From NCBI GenBank assembly GCA_905234755.1, contig CAJOIT010000001.1:372001-436000 (forward strand): a stretch of DNA of 64,000 bases. Direction: 5' to 3'. The notes below the pieces were generated by a model that had not been told where the DNA came from, did not search any database, and saw only the letters and a program-made list of their open reading frames with translations. The stretch comes from an uncultured Bacteroidales bacterium. Its GTDB lineage: Bacteria > Bacteroidota > Bacteroidia > Bacteroidales > ML635J-15. Shown one piece after another: positions 61,606-64,000 of this stretch (positions are counted from its first letter, which is position 1; the number at the start of each line of letters is the position of its first letter). Made by a program: the position numbers and the translations under genes.

Positions 61606-61762
61606 CGTCATTCCGCAAGTCTGAACAATAACGCGATACGGAACGGGGAGCGTAATATTGTTCGACTGTGCGGAATCCCCTTAAGTACACAAAAGGAGAT
61701 TCCGCATAAACGAACTCACGAGGCTCGTACCTATGCCTGTTCGTTCAGTTTTGCGGAATGAC
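61606..61762. mobile_element. MITE-like repeat element with inverted ends
   Basis: The 157-base segment begins CGTCATTCCGCA and ends TGCGGAATGAC. Internally it has two nested hairpins: ATTCCGCA (61610-61617) with TGCGGAAT (61669-61676), and ATTCCGCA (61699-61706) with TGCGGAAT (61752-61759). The core ACGCGATACGGAACGGGGAG (inside 61631-61653) is the inverse of the cores at 5874 and 22175. No coding sequence. It reaches the leader of the next gene; the ATG at 61758 lies inside it. Confidence 0.7.
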
Positions 61763-61781
61763 ATTAAAAAAAGTAATAATT

Positions 61782-62633
61782 ATGAGTAAAAACATTTTGT
61801 TATTAGCAGCCGCAGCAATGTTTATCCTGCTGTCGTGCAACAAATCAGCCGACAAAAAGGCAACAGACGAAAACGAACCGGCACAGACCGAACAAACAGC
61901 AGAAGAAAAAGGACAGGAAGTTCTTCTTGTCAAAAGCATTGAAAAAATTATTGACGGAGAATCTGCAGGTACAATCTATTTCAAGTACGACGACCAGAAC
62001 CGCCTTGTCAGCCAGAAAGACGAATACGATGAATATTTGGTAACATATACCGACAACGAAATCAAGGTCGCAACCGAAAATTCAACTACCACATACAAGT
62101 ATTCAAACGGCAAGCTGACAACCGGTAGCATCGATAACGGCGAGCAAGGCAAGATTAATATCAAGTACAATTACGAAGGGGAAAAACTTAGTTGGATGAC
62201 CCGTGATTTCGGACAACTCGCCGACCCTTATTATACAGGTGAGGACATTATATACAAATGGAAAGACGGTTGCATGACCGAATATTCTATAGTTTACAAC
62301 ACCGACGACATGGAAGAACCGCAATCGACTACGGAATTTGAATATACCGACATTAAAAATCCGTTTACAATCGATGTGCTTACAAATTACTATGCCGAAC
62401 CTGGAATTTCATCGTTTGGAAAAGATTTGACATCGGAATATCTTCCATCCAAATCGCATTTCAGCGGCATAGTCGATGGTTGGGAAACAGAGCAGAACAC
62501 CACTTACGAGTACAAAATAGACGACGCTACCGGCAGGATAACCGAAATAACAATCAAGGATGAAAACGAAACCGACTACGATGGCGAAATCGAAAAGGAA
62601 ACAACTGTCTGCACCTTGAAACTTAATTACTAA
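61782..62633 (+). CDS. Lipoprotein of unknown function, paralog of the gene at 63396
   Basis: 283 residues from the ATG at 61782 (MSKNILLLAAAAMFILLSCN, lipobox LSC); the ATG at 61758 lies in the MITE-like end and is rejected. After an acidic linker (DENEPAQTEQTAEEKGQEVL) comes LLVKSIEKIIDGESAGTIYF and repeated [YF]xYDDxxRLVxxxxE-type strands (YFKYDDQNRLVSQKDEYDEY, TYKYSNGKLTTGSI), similar to RHS/YD-like or DUF4595-like beta repeats. The protein at 63396 has the same layout, so they are paralogs. Function unknown. Confidence 0.8.
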   Translation: MSKNILLLAAAAMFILLSCNKSADKKATDENEPAQTEQTAEEKGQEVLLVKSIEKIIDGESAGTIYFKYDDQNRLVSQKDEYDEYLVTYTDNEIKVATENSTTTYKYSNGKLTTGSIDNGEQGKINIKYNYEGEKLSWMTRDFGQLADPYYTGEDIIYKWKDGCMTEYSIVYNTDDMEEPQSTTEFEYTDIKNPFTIDVLTNYYAEPGISSFGKDLTSEYLPSKSHFSGIVDGWETEQNTTYEYKIDDATGRITEITIKDENETDYDGEIEKETTVCTLKLNY

Positions 62634-62658
62634 ATAAGTAGAACAAAAATTATTAAAA

Positions 62659-63393
62659 ATGAAAAGTATAAGAATAGCAATTTTGATGGCAATAGCAGCC
62701 ATAATTTTGGGAAGTTGTGCAAAAGAACCAACTTCATTATTTACTGTTGACAAGACCGAAATTTATGTTGGCGATGTCGTTTCTTTTACTAATCAGTCAA
62801 GCGATGCAGACACTTACCAGTGGGATTTCGGCGATGGCAAAACATCTTCGGAGGTCAATCCAATTCATTCATACGAAAGTGCAGGCACCTACACGGTTAC
62901 TCTTATTGCAAGCACAAAGAAAAATTCAAGTTCATATAATATGACCTTGACTGTAAAACGCCCTAACGAGTTTGTTGTCAGCAATACGCATTATCCTGTG
63001 AATAATGTTGTCGTTTTATGTAGTGAATCTGTTGATGGAAATGTTTATGAGATTTATTTACTAAATGGCGAAATACATTTTAACCAAAACTATGACCGCT
63101 TTTTAGGCAATGGCTCTGCACTTGGAATAATCTTATATGCAACATCTTTTGAGATAGGTACTTATATGATTAGCAACAATGTTTATGCTACATTAGGAAC
63201 ATGTGAAAATGTTGAAGCGTACATTAATTACAACTATTCTACAGGCACCGCTATGGAGAGAGAAGCAAATTCAGGATATGTTTTCGTTTCTAAAGAAGGT
63301 AACAACTACATTATTGAAGTTGATTGCCTTGACGAAAGCGGTTCTAAGATTACAGGTTATGTAGAAACTCCTATAACAATTATTAATTTGTAA
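62659..63393 (+). CDS. PKD-domain lipoprotein
   Basis: 244 residues. The lipobox is ILGSCAKE. Residues about 30-100 form one PKD domain: VDKTEIYVGDVVSFTNQSSD, then YQWDFGDGKTSSEVNPIHSY and GTYTVTLIAS, all diagnostic. The C-terminal half (about 105-244) is a beta-rich domain without recognised motif, ending CLDESGSKITGYVETPITII. It is predicted to be exposed on the cell surface or in the periplasm. 25 bases after the preceding lipoprotein gene and two before the next, so the three form one transcription unit. Confidence 0.87.
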   Translation: MKSIRIAILMAIAAIILGSCAKEPTSLFTVDKTEIYVGDVVSFTNQSSDADTYQWDFGDGKTSSEVNPIHSYESAGTYTVTLIASTKKNSSSYNMTLTVKRPNEFVVSNTHYPVNNVVVLCSESVDGNVYEIYLLNGEIHFNQNYDRFLGNGSALGIILYATSFEIGTYMISNNVYATLGTCENVEAYINYNYSTGTAMEREANSGYVFVSKEGNNYIIEVDCLDESGSKITGYVETPITIINL

Positions 63394-63395
63394 GA

Positions 63396-64000
63396 ATGAA
63401 AATAAATCATTTCGCTTTTTTTGTATTTGTAGCAGTCCTTTTTGCTTCCTGCGGTGGTTCAAAGGAAAACAAAACCGAAGAACTACAAGTAGAGACTACC
63501 GACAGCATAGTGGAGGAAGTCGCGGAAGAACCGTCGTTCCTTGTGAAAAGCATAGAAATCAATCAGGATGGCGCCGTTGACAGCAAGGTAACCTTTGAAT
63601 ATGATGAGCTAGACCGACTAATAAAGACCACTACCCGCCGCAACATCGGTACCGATGACGAATGGTTGTCGGAAGCCACAGTAGTTTATGGCGATGGCAT
63701 AATAACCTGCGAAGGCGCGATGAAAAAACTGGAACTCACCTTGGATGGCGACGGCTTCGTGAAGAAGTCGGAATACATTTCCGAAGGCGAAGGCATTGTG
63801 CAGCGCTACAAGTACAAGTCGGGCAAGCTTAGCGAGTGCCTCGACGAAACGGACTGCGGCAACATTTATTTCTGGGATGGCGGGAATGTAAATATTGTAA
63901 AGGTTTATGCGCCTGCATGCGACGGTGGTATTTCGTATGACAGCACTTTCTACAAATATGGCGATGTTGACCGTCCCAACATTGATGTGCTGGCGTTTGC
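63396..64000 (+). CDS. Lipoprotein of unknown function, 3' end outside the window
   Basis: At least 201 residues, open to the window edge. MKINHFAFFVFVAVLFASCG is a lipoprotein signal (ASCG). Acidic linker (KTEELQVETTDSIVEEVAEE), then FLVKSIEINQDGAVDSKVTF, EYDELDRLIKTTTRRN and YKYKSGKLSECL, which match the layout LVKSIExIxDG / YDxxxRL / YKYxxGKL of the lipoprotein at 61782. The two are separated by the PKD lipoprotein; duplication is inferred. Confidence 0.82.
   Translation, partial: MKINHFAFFVFVAVLFASCGGSKENKTEELQVETTDSIVEEVAEEPSFLVKSIEINQDGAVDSKVTFEYDELDRLIKTTTRRNIGTDDEWLSEATVVYGDGIITCEGAMKKLELTLDGDGFVKKSEYISEGEGIVQRYKYKSGKLSECLDETDCGNIYFWDGGNVNIVKVYAPACDGGISYDSTFYKYGDVDRPNIDVLAF

Overview
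The window looks like a chromosomal segment of a Bacteroidota bacterium, most likely an uncultured gut- or rumen-type member of the Bacteroidales. Signs for this are three secreted proteins with C-terminal type IX secretion (Por) sorting domains, a PorE-like TPR/beta-propeller/OmpA protein, a fused SecDF, many lipoproteins, two FISUMP-domain proteins, promoters of the Bacteroidota type (TTTG, 19-21 bases, TAnnTTTG) and almost no Shine-Dalgarno sequences. Most genes are ordinary core functions. The spaces between them are unusually rich in small palindromic and short-word repeats.

Layout. 1-5.7 kb: start of a SAM-hydroxide adenosyltransferase (minus), phoH, the PorE-like protein and a GH20 hexosaminidase lipoprotein. 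6-9.6 kb (minus): an MsrA-AlkD fusion, a HAD hydrolase, a frameshifted REP-associated Y1 transposase (RAYT) with a cluster of REP palindromes, and a YpfJ-type zinc peptidase. 10-16 kb: a T9SS cargo protein, a PIN-domain toxin with its small partner, a six-repeat beta-flower-like protein, recG and a divergent methyltransferase. 16.4-18.6 kb: a FISUMP lipoprotein whose 3' end looks like the variable region of a diversity-generating retroelement (DGR), though no reverse transcriptase lies in the window. 18.9-23.7 kb: rpsO-pnp, a small membrane protein, a deoxynucleoside kinase and a propeller-like protein. 24-36 kb: antiporter, retropepsin-like protease, lipoprotein, secDF, an M16 peptidase, a YitT transporter and rpsA. 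36.2-39.4 kb: tRNA-Leu(GAG), a small lipoprotein, dut with a Wzx-like flippase, and rpmH.

39.7-44.2 kb is a minus-strand operon moxR - OstA-like - T9SS cargo. 44.5-51 kb holds a DUF234-type ATPase/nuclease, a FISUMP lipoprotein with an outer-membrane-like partner behind a promoter that carries a G10 tract, a short UvrA paralog and a DAHP synthase/chorismate mutase. 51.2-64 kb holds a PASTA protein - T9SS cargo - RluD operon, a YgjP-type metallopeptidase with a small partner, a GT2/GT-C-TPR glycosylation pair, a phosphohexomutase, LemA and three lipoproteins, the last cut by the window end.

The most interesting signals are: (1) the DGR-like variable region at about 18.30-18.39 kb; (2) the RAYT gene with an A AAA AAC slippery site exactly where its frame breaks, beside six REP palindromes including a duplicated pair; (3) the MsrA-AlkD fusion; (4) long perfect palindromes and MITE-like elements, one of them inside a T9SS sorting domain; and (5) a G10 tract upstream of a surface-protein operon. 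All functional assignments were made by reading motifs; no database search was run.
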